Origin: Paenibacillus sp. FSL K6-1096
GTDB taxonomy: Bacteria; Bacillota; Bacilli; Paenibacillales; Paenibacillaceae
Assembly: GCF_037977055.1 (NCBI RefSeq)
Contig: NZ_CP150274.1
Location: 310,001 to 374,000, forward strand
Direction of reading: 5' to 3'
Length of the DNA: 64,000 nt
The notes below the pieces were generated by a model. The model was not told the DNA's origin. It searched no databases and worked only from the letters and a program-made list of their open reading frames with translations. Positions 1-8,053 of the stretch are shown piece by piece. The position numbers were made by a program, and so were the translations under genes. Numbering within the stretch: the first letter of the stretch is position 1; every line of letters begins with the position of its first letter.

Positions 1-546
1 ATCCTGCCATCAACCGAAGCCAAACCTGCCCACTTTTTAGCAGTCGCCACCCGGCGCCTGCGGCTCTGCGCGCAAATACTGGGTGCCTATGGTATCAGGC
101 TGGGACTCGAATTTGTCGGACCGCATCATCTGCGGACAGCCTGGAAATACCCCTTCATCTGGACGATGGATGAGACGCTGGACTGGATAGACGCGATCAG
201 AGAGCCGAATGTCGGTCTGCTGCTGGATGCGTTTCATTGGTACACGAATGGCCAGGCTCCAGGTGACATTGAGCGGCTGCAGGCGCAGCAAATCGTTCAT
301 GTGCACATTAACGACGCGCCGGATATCCCTCTGGAGGCTGTGCGGGATAACGAACGCCTGTACACCGGGGAAGGTGTCATCAATCTGGAAGGTTTTTTAA
401 GAGGACTGCAGCATATTGGTTATGACGGAATTGTATCCCAGGAGGTTCTGACGGCAGACCAGCCGGAAGATAAGCCGGAGCAGCTGGTTCTCCGCTCCAA
501 GGCAGGGTTCGACCGTGTATTTACCGCTGCCGGACTCCCGGTGTAA
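1..546 (+). CDS. Sugar phosphate isomerase/epimerase family protein, C-terminal part
   Basis: The reading frame is open from the first base, so the gene begins upstream of the window; 181 residues are visible. They look like the second half of a TIM-barrel enzyme of the xylose isomerase-like/AP endonuclease 2 superfamily (IolE, hydroxypyruvate isomerase and relatives). Visible metal-site candidates are the Glu in LEFVGPHH, the Asp and His in LLLDAFHWY, the HVHIND motif, and the Glu in SQEVL near the C-terminus. Family members isomerise or epimerise small sugars or polyols using a divalent metal. The substrate cannot be told. A strong terminator follows at 651-679. Confidence 0.8.
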   Translation: MLPSTEAKPAHFLAVATRRLRLCAQILGAYGIRLGLEFVGPHHLRTAWKYPFIWTMDETLDWIDAIREPNVGLLLDAFHWYTNGQAPGDIERLQAQQIVHVHINDAPDIPLEAVRDNERLYTGEGVINLEGFLRGLQHIGYDGIVSQEVLTADQPEDKPEQLVLRSKAGFDRVFTAAGLPV

Positions 547-650
547 GAAGATGAACCCGTTGAAGTAATATGTAAAGGATATGAAATGCATTTTTGAGTT
601 GATCATTAATGAAAAGGGATGTTGGTGTACAAGAACATAGTCCCATAAGA

Positions 651-679
651 GCCCGCGCCAAGCGCGGGTTTTCTGTTTT
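651..679 (+). terminator. Rho-independent terminator after the sugar isomerase gene
   Basis: CCCGCGC (652-658) and GCGCGGG (662-668) form a perfect 7-bp stem with a 3-nt loop, followed by TTTTCTGTTTT. It ends the first transcript of the window. Confidence 0.8.
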
Positions 680-871
680 AAGGGACAAGAACTTGGTACT
701 ATTACCGATTTGATGGATATCATCTTTGGGAGTGATGAGTTGCTGGATAAGGACTTCTCTAGATATATAAGAAGTGGCTTCCAGCTCAGGCTGTACATTG
801 CGTATTATCTAGGCCGGATAATCAATGCATCTTTCCCATCTTCATTGACTACTCCGAGATTCACTGTATAA
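680..871 (+). pseudogene. Possible gene relic downstream of the terminator
   Basis: One frame is open here without a convincing start codon or ribosome-binding site. It reads protein-like, with segments such as GTITDLMDIIFGSDELLDKD and FSRYIRSGFQLRLYIAYY, and stops at 869-871. It could be the 3' end of a gene whose front was lost when the AT-rich block to the right was inserted, or a chance ORF. I do not recognise the family. Confidence 0.25.
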
Positions 872-1188
872 CTTAGGAAATCAGTTTTTTTATTTTTTAC
901 ATAAATAATTCTAATTCAGATGCCAACATCGTTCAAAATACCGAGAAAGCTCTTTACGTTTTAACGATCAAGTCAACCTGTCGGTTCATCAGCTAACAAA
1001 GTAAAGGCTACAGAAGTATGGTTCTTCGTTACATCATGTTTGAGGATCACCCGGGGTAGAATCTAATCAAAACACTATCCGAAAGTTTGGGATGCAACTA
1101 GGATTTAGGACGTATGCTCCAGCTCGCCTATTCTTCGGCCTACCTAATTTTCGGAGGCCTTTTTAATCCTTTAAAAGTTTTAATTATG
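872..1188. other. AT-rich intergenic stretch without a recognised gene
   Basis: I see no convincing coding frame. A short hairpin with GGCCT (1137-1141) and AGGCC (1155-1159) followed by TTTTT could be a weak terminator that insulates the Rrf2 promoter. AT content rises here and stays high to about 5.6 kb. Confidence 0.5.
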
Positions 1189-1217
1189 TTGACTATTTAA
1201 ATAAATACAGATATTAT
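1189..1217 (+). promoter_or_regulatory. Sigma-A type promoter of the Rrf2 gene
   Basis: TTGACT (1189-1194) and TATTAT (1212-1217) are separated by 17 bases, close to the sigma-A consensus. The -10 region lies inside a gapped inverted repeat, ACAGA at 1208-1212 and TCTGT at 1230-1234, which is a plausible site for autoregulation by the Rrf2 protein. Confidence 0.65.
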
Positions 1218-1255
1218 AGATAAATATAGTCTGTTTTTGATATAAGGAGGAATAA

Positions 1256-1648
1256 ATGAAATATTCTAGAGCTACCGATTACGCATTGCATACAATGCTT
1301 TTTCTAGTACAGGCGACCCCTAAAGAGACAATGAGTGTAAATAAGCTGGCAGAACTACAAGACGTATCTCCTACTTATCTTTCCAAAATTTTAACGAAAC
1401 TTGTTAAGGCAGGAATGATCGAATCCTTACCAGGCATGAGCGGTGGCTATAAATTAAAAAGGAATTGGGCAGATATTTCATTCCTGGATGTCATCCAAGC
1501 CATTGAAGGTACTGCTTCATTGTTTGATTGCAGCTTTGACCATGGTCCCCAATGTCCCATTCAAAGGATAATATTGCAAGGAGAAAATAAGATGGAAAGT
1601 TATTTTAGAAATATGACCTTGGCTGATCTTGATAAAGAGATTCAATAA
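1256..1648 (+). CDS. Rrf2 family transcriptional regulator
   Basis: This 130-residue protein has the size and layout of Rrf2 regulators (IscR, NsrR, CymR and relatives): an N-terminal winged helix with the typical LQDVSPTYLSKILTKLVKAG recognition segment (about residues 33-52), a GGYKL wing, then a dimerisation helix. IscR and NsrR hold an Fe-S cluster with three Cys; here only two are visible, in DCSFDHGPQC, so a thiol or electrophile switch is more likely than a cluster. The start is fixed by AAGGAGG at 1244-1250. It is the first gene of an AT-rich group with an efflux pump and an Old Yellow Enzyme, so it probably controls them. Confidence 0.88.
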   Translation: MKYSRATDYALHTMLFLVQATPKETMSVNKLAELQDVSPTYLSKILTKLVKAGMIESLPGMSGGYKLKRNWADISFLDVIQAIEGTASLFDCSFDHGPQCPIQRIILQGENKMESYFRNMTLADLDKEIQ

Positions 1649-1661
1649 TTTTTTTTTGCTA

Positions 1662-1690
1662 TAAATACAGACAAAAGGAGTCTATAAACT
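1662..1690 (+). promoter_or_regulatory. Second copy of the Rrf2-region motif ahead of the transporter
   Basis: TAAATACAGAC recurs here; the matching TAAATACAGAT lies at 1202-1212 in front of the rrf2 gene. The distal part GAGTCTATAA resembles the right arm of the first site. Shared motifs before both genes suggest that one regulator binds both. The alignment is by eye only. Confidence 0.35.
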
Positions 1691-1725
1691 CCGGGAAAAT
1701 ATTGAGACAGGATGGAGATGCAGAA

Positions 1726-3171
1726 ATGGCTGAAAATGTGATGGAAGAACAGAATCAGGGATATAAAGTGATACCAATAATGGCAGCGTTGCTGCTAAGC
1801 GGATTTGTCGGAATGTTTAACGAAACATCATTAAACATAGCTTTGAGTGATCTTATACACTTATTTCAAATTTCGAATGCAACTGGCCAGTGGCTAACCA
1901 CAGGATACTTGTTGACATTAGCGATCTTAGTTCCCATCTCGGGATATCTGCTGCAACGTTTTTCTACCCGTCAGCTTTTCATTTCTTCACTTGCATTATC
2001 GATTATCGGGACACTGGTAGCAATAAGTGCTTCTGGATTCAGTATCCTAATGATTGCGCGTGTCATTCAAGCGGCGGGGGTTGCGATTATGCTGCCACTG
2101 ATGTACAGTACGGTACTAATCATCATTCGCCCAGAGAAGAGAGGGGGAGCATACGGCTTAATTGGATTGGTTTTGGTTGTTGCGCCAGCCATAGGACCAA
2201 CCATTTCAGGCTTGTTACTGGAGAAAATAGGATGGAACTGGATATTTGTGTTAACTCTTCCCATCTTAGTGCTCTCTTTGATGATAGGACTGCGATATTT
2301 GCACAACTTTTCGATGGTTACGAAACCTAAACTGGATATTCTCTCCCTATTCTTTTCTACTCTCGGGTTTGGTGGGATTGTATTTGCCTTTAGCAGTGCA
2401 GGAGAAGGTGAAGGAGGATTAGCTACACCAACTGTCATTATACCAATAGGTGTGGGTATTGCCTCTCTTATGGTCTTTATTATACGGCAATTGAATATGA
2501 AGCAGCCGATGATGGATATAACAGCATTTAAGCATAAAATGTTTGCTGTTGGTGCAGTCATGATTTTCTTAAATCTGATGATGATGTTAGCCGCTACAAT
2601 CATGTTGCCTATGCTATTGATCAGAGGGCTTGGTCTAAATGCTTTTGAAGCTGGACTTGTCATGCTGCCTGGTGGAATCGTAAATGCGATCATGCTGCCC
2701 TTTATGGGAAAAATTTTTGATAAATATGGCCCTAAGTGGGTGGTTCCAATAGGTATGTTAATTATAGTTGTTGTATTATGGCTCCTTTCTGGAGTTACAG
2801 TGAACACTACTTTGCTTCAGGTTATCATATTGCATTCTTTCTTGATGATTGGGATAGCTATGGTATGGATGCCTTCACAGGCAAATGGGCTAAATGAATT
2901 ACCGCCACAGCTCTACTCACATGGCAGTGCGATCATGAATACGATTCAACAGTTGGCAGGAGCAATCGGAACGGCAGTTGCCGTGAGTATTATGACGTTA
3001 GGGATGAATGATTTTATGAAACAAATGAAAGGTAGGGAAGATATTGAGGCGGTAGCTGTTGTAGCAGGGATTCAAAATGTATTCCTTTTCGCCATGTTTA
3101 TTGCATTAATCGGTCTTATACTTTCATTCTTTATTAAGCGGGTGAACGTATCCAGTATTGAACAGCAGTAG
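1726..3171 (+). CDS. MFS drug/H+ antiporter, DHA2 (14-TM, EmrB/QacA) family
   Basis: The 481-residue protein is rich in membrane helices. It shows the family pattern of an acidic residue in helix 1 (FVGMFNETSLNIALSDL), the loop 2 region GYLLQRFSTRQLF, and motif C in helix 5 (GLVLVVAPAIGPTISGLLLE, about 150-170). Length and helix count fit the 14-TM DHA2 exporters, which expel hydrophobic drugs or dyes by proton antiport. I chose ATG 1726, which has GGAG 8 bases upstream, over an in-frame TTG at 1702. It lies between the Rrf2 regulator and an Old Yellow Enzyme, which suggests a role in removing toxic electrophiles or drugs. The gene is AT-rich compared with most of the window. Confidence 0.87.
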   Translation: MAENVMEEQNQGYKVIPIMAALLLSGFVGMFNETSLNIALSDLIHLFQISNATGQWLTTGYLLTLAILVPISGYLLQRFSTRQLFISSLALSIIGTLVAISASGFSILMIARVIQAAGVAIMLPLMYSTVLIIIRPEKRGGAYGLIGLVLVVAPAIGPTISGLLLEKIGWNWIFVLTLPILVLSLMIGLRYLHNFSMVTKPKLDILSLFFSTLGFGGIVFAFSSAGEGEGGLATPTVIIPIGVGIASLMVFIIRQLNMKQPMMDITAFKHKMFAVGAVMIFLNLMMMLAATIMLPMLLIRGLGLNAFEAGLVMLPGGIVNAIMLPFMGKIFDKYGPKWVVPIGMLIIVVVLWLLSGVTVNTTLLQVIILHSFLMIGIAMVWMPSQANGLNELPPQLYSHGSAIMNTIQQLAGAIGTAVAVSIMTLGMNDFMKQMKGREDIEAVAVVAGIQNVFLFAMFIALIGLILSFFIKRVNVSSIEQQ

Positions 3172-3204
3172 CTTAATTTCAACTTATATTGGGAGGAAAT
3201 ATCA

Positions 3205-4338
3205 ATGAACCTTATGTATAATCCGCTTTTCCAACCGCTAACGTTTCGTAGCGGGCTGCAAGTTCATAATCGAATCGTAATGGCTCCAATGACCAACTGG
3301 TCTTCTCTTCCTGACGGTTCCGTTTCAGATGAAGAACTTCGTTATTACGAGCGGCGTTCGGGCCAAGTGGGAATGGTCATTACAGCATGTGCATATGTCA
3401 CGCCTAACGGCAAAGGATTTCATGGTGAAATTGCTGCCGATCGTGACGAATTAATCCCCAGTCTACAACAATTAGCATCAGCGATTAAAGCAAAAGGATC
3501 AAAAGCGATTTTGCAAATCTATCATGGAGGGCGCGAATGTCCGGCAGAATTGGTACCTGAACGAGATGTGGTTAGCGCAGGTAATGTGCCCAGCGTCCAA
3601 AACCCAACAGTAATTCCAAGAGCACTAACTCGTACGGAGATTGTTTCCATTATCAAGGATTTTGGAGAGGCGACGAGAAGAGCTATTGAAGCCGGTTATG
3701 ACGGTGTTGAAATCCATGGGGCTAACCGTTATTTATTTCAACAATTCTTTTCGCCGCATGCCAACAATCGTGATGATCAATGGGGAGGCAGTTTAACGAA
3801 GCGAATGGCATTTCCACTGGCCGTTGTAGATGAGGTGAAGCGTGTAGTAGCTGAGCATAGTAAAGGCGCGTTTGCAGTAGGCTTCCGATTTTCTCCGGAG
3901 GAAGCAGAATCTCCAGGGATCAAGATGTCAGATACGCTTGAGTTTGTGGATGTCCTCGCAGCACGGGAACTAGATTACCTTCATATTTCATTAATGGATA
4001 TCTGGTCGCACCCCCGTAGTGGAAATGATCTGAATCGCCCAAGAATTGAAATTATAAATAACAAGATTAATGGAAGAGTTCCTTTGATCGGTGTAGGAGC
4101 AATACGGACAGCAGAGGAAGCCTTAAAAGTTTTCGAAACGGGAATCCCACTAATTGCACTAGGAAGAGAACTCATCATTGACCCTGATTGGGTACAGAAA
4201 ACTCAAGATGGGCAAGAAGTGGATATTACTCTTTCTTTAACTAAAGAGGCACAGAAAGCATTAGTTATACCTGATCCGATGTGGAAAACGATTGTGAATA
4301 GCCCTCCAGGCTGGTTTCCAATTAGTGAATATAAATGA
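3205..4338 (+). CDS. NADH:flavin oxidoreductase, Old Yellow Enzyme family
   Basis: This 377-residue FMN-dependent TIM-barrel enzyme belongs to the OYE group. Visible landmarks are RIVMAPMTNWSS at the FMN site, QIYHGGREC carrying the usual active-site His, DGVEIHGANRYLFQQFFSPH with N.R.D.WGGS following, and GVGAIRTAEEAL at the phosphate-binding end. Family members reduce activated C=C bonds or nitro groups with NAD(P)H. GGGAGG at 3191-3196 sets the start. It follows the efflux pump by 33 bases and overlaps or nearly abuts the methyltransferase, so the genes are probably one operon. The physiological substrate is not deducible. Confidence 0.9.
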   Translation: MNLMYNPLFQPLTFRSGLQVHNRIVMAPMTNWSSLPDGSVSDEELRYYERRSGQVGMVITACAYVTPNGKGFHGEIAADRDELIPSLQQLASAIKAKGSKAILQIYHGGRECPAELVPERDVVSAGNVPSVQNPTVIPRALTRTEIVSIIKDFGEATRRAIEAGYDGVEIHGANRYLFQQFFSPHANNRDDQWGGSLTKRMAFPLAVVDEVKRVVAEHSKGAFAVGFRFSPEEAESPGIKMSDTLEFVDVLAARELDYLHISLMDIWSHPRSGNDLNRPRIEIINNKINGRVPLIGVGAIRTAEEALKVFETGIPLIALGRELIIDPDWVQKTQDGQEVDITLSLTKEAQKALVIPDPMWKTIVNSPPGWFPISEYK

Positions 4339-4352
4339 CGGAGGTTATCTTA

Positions 4353-4799
4353 ATGCTGAACAACATTTTTGATGAATTGAATTGGGAAAAAGCTTGGCGG
4401 GAGGATGAATCAACAGGCGTAAATATGATGAAAGCAGCGGGGATTGTTCCGGAACGTGCCTTTGACAAGACTGCTCAAAAGTATAATCATCAATGCTTTA
4501 CCGAAGAGGGAATGCAGCGTACAAAACGGATTATAGGTTGGCTGGAAGAACAAGGAGTAGCATTTGAAGGTGCTTCCGTGTTGGATATTGGCGCAGCGTC
4601 TGGAGGGTTCTCCATTCCTTTTGCACAAAGAGGTGCACAGGTTACAGCGGTTGAACCTAATCTCCCTTTTGCAGAAATTCTGGAGAACAACAACCAGAAG
4701 TGGACAGAGGGAAAAATTAAAATTGTGAAAAATGTATTTGAAGAAATTGAGATTAAGAAGGAGGAGTGGGAGAAGGCATTTGATTACGCTAAGGAATAG
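4353..4799 (+). CDS. Class I SAM-dependent methyltransferase, C-terminally short
   Basis: The 148-residue product carries a Rossmann-type SAM-binding start, VLDIGAASGGFSIPFAQRGA with VEPN at the end of strand 2. Relatives are usually 240-280 residues, and this frame stops soon after strand 3 (EKAFDYAKE), where the FD.v motif should begin the catalytic part. It therefore looks truncated and may be inactive. An in-frame ATG at 4335 overlaps the stop of the oxidoreductase gene, but ATG 4353 has GGAGG (4340-4344) at good spacing. A MITE-like element begins 72 bases after the stop, hinting that local rearrangement cut the gene. Confidence 0.7.
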   Translation: MLNNIFDELNWEKAWREDESTGVNMMKAAGIVPERAFDKTAQKYNHQCFTEEGMQRTKRIIGWLEEQGVAFEGASVLDIGAASGGFSIPFAQRGAQVTAVEPNLPFAEILENNNQKWTEGKIKIVKNVFEEIEIKKEEWEKAFDYAKE

Positions 4800-4871
4800 A
4801 GAACTGTTGATAAATAGCTTTGCCACACGCTTTAATTATAAATTCGTAAGGGAGTTACGATGAACTTCTAA

Positions 4872-5004
4872 TGTCGGTAGACAAGAACGGGGTTTCTGCA
4901 ACGTTGAAAATACCCATGGCATATTTCTCATTCACAATTGAGAATGCTTTAAAAAAGTATGTGTACATGGAGATCAACTCTACTGGATTTCTTGTCCACC
5001 GACA
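4872..5004. mobile_element. Candidate 133-bp MITE-like element with terminal inverted repeats
   Basis: TGTCGGTAGACAAGAA (4872-4887) and TTCTTGTCCACCGACA (4989-5004) are inverted repeats with a single mismatch. The element starts TG and ends CA and is flanked on both sides by TAA (4869-4871 and 5005-5007), as expected for a 3-bp target duplication. The interior holds no ORF but has a small hairpin (TTCTCA / TGAGAA). TG...CA ends with a 3-bp duplication fit IS3-like elements, so it may be a non-autonomous derivative. No transposase is visible. Confidence 0.6.
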
Positions 5005-5105
5005 TAATGAGTTGTTTTTTTGTGGCCAAACAAAGGTATAAGTCGACTTATATACATATGTACAAAATACGGGTTTTGTGAAGAAGTAGTAAGCAAATAA
5101 ATTGG

Positions 5106-5140
5106 ACCAGCTTAATTAAGCTGGTTTTGGGGCCGTTTTT
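5106..5140 (+). terminator. Palindrome with T-run, possible terminator
   Basis: ACCAGCTTAATTAAGCTGGT (5106-5125) is a perfect 20-bp palindrome followed by TTT and, after GGGGCCG, TTTTT (5136-5140). It could end transcription from the methyltransferase side. Confidence 0.5.
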
Positions 5141-5205
5141 ATATCTGATCGAATTACTGTTTGGCTTTGGAGATATGATTTCATTATGGTTTTACCTTTT
5201 CCAAA

Positions 5206-5590
5206 TTATGCTATATCGTCGGCTATCACGCAATCTATAGTTTCAGACACACCTTCGGCAGCAACTTGCGATGCTATGGCGGCTGTGGTTATTTGCTCAC
5301 CCTCATGGTTGCAGTTACCGTCAAAATCGTTTAGCGGGCTCCGTGCCCCTCCGGAATCAATGTAAACTTAACAAAAAAGAGGTGATGTTCCTCGAGCTCT
5401 CCCCCTTTCCTGATTTTTTTGTCGAGTGGCCTCGACGTTCTTCTTTTCATGATCCTTCAGGACCGTCTGGTGGACCTCAGAATCGATGAGTGCCGGATGA
5501 AAAGGAGATGATCCACTACCAGAACCTCTATACTGCAAGCCCCCTAGACCACTTGTATATTCTAAAACTAATATAAGTTGACTTTTATCT
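5206..5590 (-). pseudogene. Possible decayed coding region of unknown family
   Basis: On the minus strand one frame runs open from about 5590 to a stop at 5368-5370, then continues in the same frame to another stop at 5206-5208. Both halves read protein-like (for example HPALIDSEVHQTVLKDHEKK, then ITTAAIASQVAAEGVSETID). No good start codon or ribosome-binding site is seen, and I recognise no family. It may be a remnant interrupted by an in-frame TAA. Apart from this, the stretch from 5005 to 5669 shows no gene. Confidence 0.2.
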
Positions 5591-5669
5591 CATAAAAATA
5601 CTAGAATGATAGAGTACAAATTGGAATATGTTGTAACCAAACTATTGTGAAGAGGAGCGATTTAAAGGC

Positions 5670-6425
5670 ATGAAAAAGCTACTCGCCTCATTTTTTGCCA
5701 CTGTCACTTTGGTCATGAGTTTAGCTATTCCGAGTTATGCTGCTGAAGTATTACCGCCCGCCGAAGGGTCACCGCCCAATCTCCAATTGTACAGAACATT
5801 CGAAGCCGCCCCCAACAGTGAAATCGTTCTTGATAGTCTGCAAGCTTATGAGGAAAACGGAAAATACCATGTGCGGGTCGGAAAATCCCGCCCTGCAAAT
5901 GGACAACAAGAATCCTACAATATCGAAGTTGACTTTCAAACTGGAATTTATAGCGTTCAAAACTATACCTCGCATGAAGCAACTACAGAAGTCGAAAATG
6001 ATCCCATTACCACAAAGGCAATATACAACTACACAGCTACAGTCACCGCAAAAACACTCGATCCAGTAAATATTTTATGTAATTCGTCCACACTGCAGTG
6101 GTCCTGGTCCGAGAACACCAGTACAACGGGATATCCGTATACAGCCAACTCACGTTCTTTGACATGGTGGGATGCCCAGCCTACATCTTTAGGAACGTAT
6201 TGGTACTATTCTAACCATTCATGGGGCGGCGGCTCCGATTCTGGACAAAGTGCTTCTGTCCAGCACGTAAATTATAACTTTGGAGGCGGCATCGCCGGAA
6301 CGACATATGCCGAGCATTACATAAGTATAACGCCACGGCCAAACGGCATGTATCATTACTATGTAGACCTTGAGACAGATGGAATAGCCGGCAACCTGCT
6401 TCATCTCGGTATCGATGCCAACTAA
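5670..6425 (+). CDS. Secreted protein of unknown function
   Basis: The 251-residue protein opens with a clear signal peptide: MKK, a hydrophobic core, and a likely cut after SYA (about residue 24). The mature part is rich in Ser, Thr, Tyr, Trp and Asn and low in charge, typical of exported beta-rich proteins. The middle carries aromatic motifs such as LQWSWSENTST and YWYYSNHSWGGGSDSG. I recognise no catalytic motif or family. GAGGAG at 5652-5657 sets the start. It stands alone and ends at a very strong terminator. Confidence 0.8.
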   Translation: MKKLLASFFATVTLVMSLAIPSYAAEVLPPAEGSPPNLQLYRTFEAAPNSEIVLDSLQAYEENGKYHVRVGKSRPANGQQESYNIEVDFQTGIYSVQNYTSHEATTEVENDPITTKAIYNYTATVTAKTLDPVNILCNSSTLQWSWSENTSTTGYPYTANSRSLTWWDAQPTSLGTYWYYSNHSWGGGSDSGQSASVQHVNYNFGGGIAGTTYAEHYISITPRPNGMYHYYVDLETDGIAGNLLHLGIDAN

Positions 6426-6468
6426 AAACGAAGGCCTTCCTCTAGCTGGGAAGGCCTTCGTTTTTTTT
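6425..6468. terminator. Strong bidirectional terminator
   Basis: AACGAAGGCCTTCC and GGGAAGGCCTTCGTT pair almost perfectly around a short loop and are followed by T8 on the plus strand, with A5 preceding for the minus strand. It separates the convergent secreted-protein and small membrane-protein genes and overlaps the 3' end of the latter. Confidence 0.9.
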
Positions 6469-6792
6469 GTGTCTGAAAAATGAAAGGGTAGCTACGATTT
6501 GGATCAATAGGATCAGTAAAAATACGTTCCAAATGCTCGGAATGGAAGCAATGGAGATATAGAAGGAATAGGGTGCCAGCCAGATCAAAGAAATGGCCAT
6601 AAGCAAGCGAAGACCAAGCCAGATTGAAACGGCCATGAAGGCTGAAGGTAATGTGAGCATGAGGACCACAATCACTTTTGTGCTGCTGGATACCGCATGT
6701 TCACTGTAAGGGTTAAAAAACAGAAAAAGGAAACTTAGTCCAATACCCAGTAGGGATAAGATAAAGGCCGACCACTTCACCCCAGGACTCAA
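6442..6792 (-). CDS. Small integral membrane protein
   Basis: This 116-residue protein is nearly all hydrophobic, with about four predicted membrane helices (roughly residues 8-28, 38-58, 61-82 and 84-104) and a basic tail, FFRHKKNEGLPS. I recognise no family. The start is best placed at TTG 6792, because AGGAGG at 6801-6806 lies 8 bases upstream; the in-frame GTG at 6801 overlaps that site. Its last codons lie within the shared terminator hairpin. Confidence 0.65.
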   Translation of the reverse strand: MSPGVKWSAFILSLLGIGLSFLFLFFNPYSEHAVSSSTKVIVVLMLTLPSAFMAVSIWLGLRLLMAISLIWLAPYSFYISIASIPSIWNVFLLILLIQIVATLSFFRHKKNEGLPS

Positions 6793-6883
6793 ATAGCCCA
6801 CCTCCTGTTCATAGGAACCACTTTATTCCATTTCATCCTATCACATTGCACTCAAAAAACCTACCCCCAACCGTAAACATTGA

Positions 6884-7039
6884 TTTCCAAGCTTCCGTAT
6901 ATTTGCTTTGTTCAGCCCGGAACGGTTATTCGCCGGGGACAGCTTTGCTTATGCAGCGATGGGAATTTTTGCGGGACTTGCTGTCATTCTGTACGCTTCA
7001 GGTATCTATTATTTCAATAAAAAAGATCTGCATATCTAA
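6884..7039 (+). pseudogene. C-terminal remnant of a membrane (ABC-2 permease-like) protein
   Basis: A plus-strand frame just after a stop at 6881-6883 reads as the last 51 residues of a membrane protein: FSPERLFAGDSFAYAAMGIF, then a hydrophobic helix, ending YYFNKKDLHI and TAA at 7037-7039. The closing helix plus FNKKDLHI resembles the ends of ABC-2 type permeases. There is no start codon and the rest of the gene is absent, so this is a deletion remnant. It overlaps the stop of the convergent LysR gene by four bases. Confidence 0.6.
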
Positions 7040-7923
7040 AATGCACTGTCCAGCTTAATCAACCTCTCCACGAACACTTCGTTCGCTCTGCTGGGAACAT
7101 GACCGGTCAGCCGCACAACCGTGAAGTCTCTTTCAAGTCTCAGGCCCTGTACGGGAATTTCTATGAGCTTACCGGTCTCGATCTCCCTGCGGACCACCCA
7201 CTTCGAGAGCATGGCAATTCCCAGTCCGGCTGCGACAGCCTCCTTCACGCCCTGGCTGCTGTTGATTTCATAGGAGCGCTTCAGTCTTAAGCCCGTTTGT
7301 TCAAAAAAAATATCACTAAACGAACGCGTCCCCGAACCGCTCTCACGCAGCACCCATATCTGATCCTGGAGTGAGCCCACCTCCGTTGCACCCGCTCGTG
7401 AGAGCGGGTGATTCTCAGCAGCCACGATGATTAGCTCGTCTTGCATAAAGGGAACAACATGCAGATCTGCCGCCTCGATATTTCCTTCAATCAGCCCCAC
7501 CTCAATCTTATTGTCCCGTAAGGCCGCAACAATCTCCGATGAATTCGCAATCGTCATCCCCATCTCCACGTCAGGATATTGCTTGGCGAAGGATGTGAAC
7601 AGCCGGGGCAGGACATATTCGCCAACCGTAAAGCTTGCCCCGATATGCAGGCTTCCGCTAACGGTATCATGCAGCCTGGCCAGATCGAGCTTAACGGACT
7701 CATAGAGATTCAGCATCTCCTTCGCCCGTCTATAGAACAGCTCCCCCGCTTCCGTCAGCTTCACCCATTTGGGTGACCGGTTCATGAGCTTTACGCCGAA
7801 TTCCTTCTCCAGATTACGGATCTGCAGACTGACTCCCGGCTGTGACAGATGCAGCAGCTCGGCCGCCCGGGAGAAATTCCGCTGCTCCACAACCGTTACA
7901 TACACCACCAGAGATTCCAGCAT
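7036..7923 (-). CDS. LysR family transcriptional regulator
   Basis: The 295-residue protein has the LysR layout: an N-terminal winged helix (about 1-60, with NFSRAAELLHLSQPGVSLQI) and a two-lobed effector domain from about residue 90. It faces the YeiH-type transporter gene across 88 bases, the usual arrangement for a LysR protein that activates its neighbour and represses itself. CysL-type regulators are often found next to such transporters, so a sulfur-related signal is possible, but this is inference. GGCGGTGAG lies ahead of ATG 7923. Confidence 0.88.
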   Translation of the reverse strand: MLESLVVYVTVVEQRNFSRAAELLHLSQPGVSLQIRNLEKEFGVKLMNRSPKWVKLTEAGELFYRRAKEMLNLYESVKLDLARLHDTVSGSLHIGASFTVGEYVLPRLFTSFAKQYPDVEMGMTIANSSEIVAALRDNKIEVGLIEGNIEAADLHVVPFMQDELIIVAAENHPLSRAGATEVGSLQDQIWVLRESGSGTRSFSDIFFEQTGLRLKRSYEINSSQGVKEAVAAGLGIAMLSKWVVRREIETGKLIEIPVQGLRLERDFTVVRLTGHVPSRANEVFVERLIKLDSAF

Positions 7924-8053
7924 GATAGATAGCTCACCGCCTGTAAGATAAGTTTTTATTATGATATAGATTTAGAATCCGTATTTCCCTAATCAATCAT
8001 AACTGAATATAGTGATTAAAGAAACCAAATTCAACCTATTGGACGTGACTTCG

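Noticed and set aside
5271..5489. A 72-residue plus-strand ORF
   Set aside because: No ribosome-binding site, odd composition, and the opposite strand reads more protein-like.
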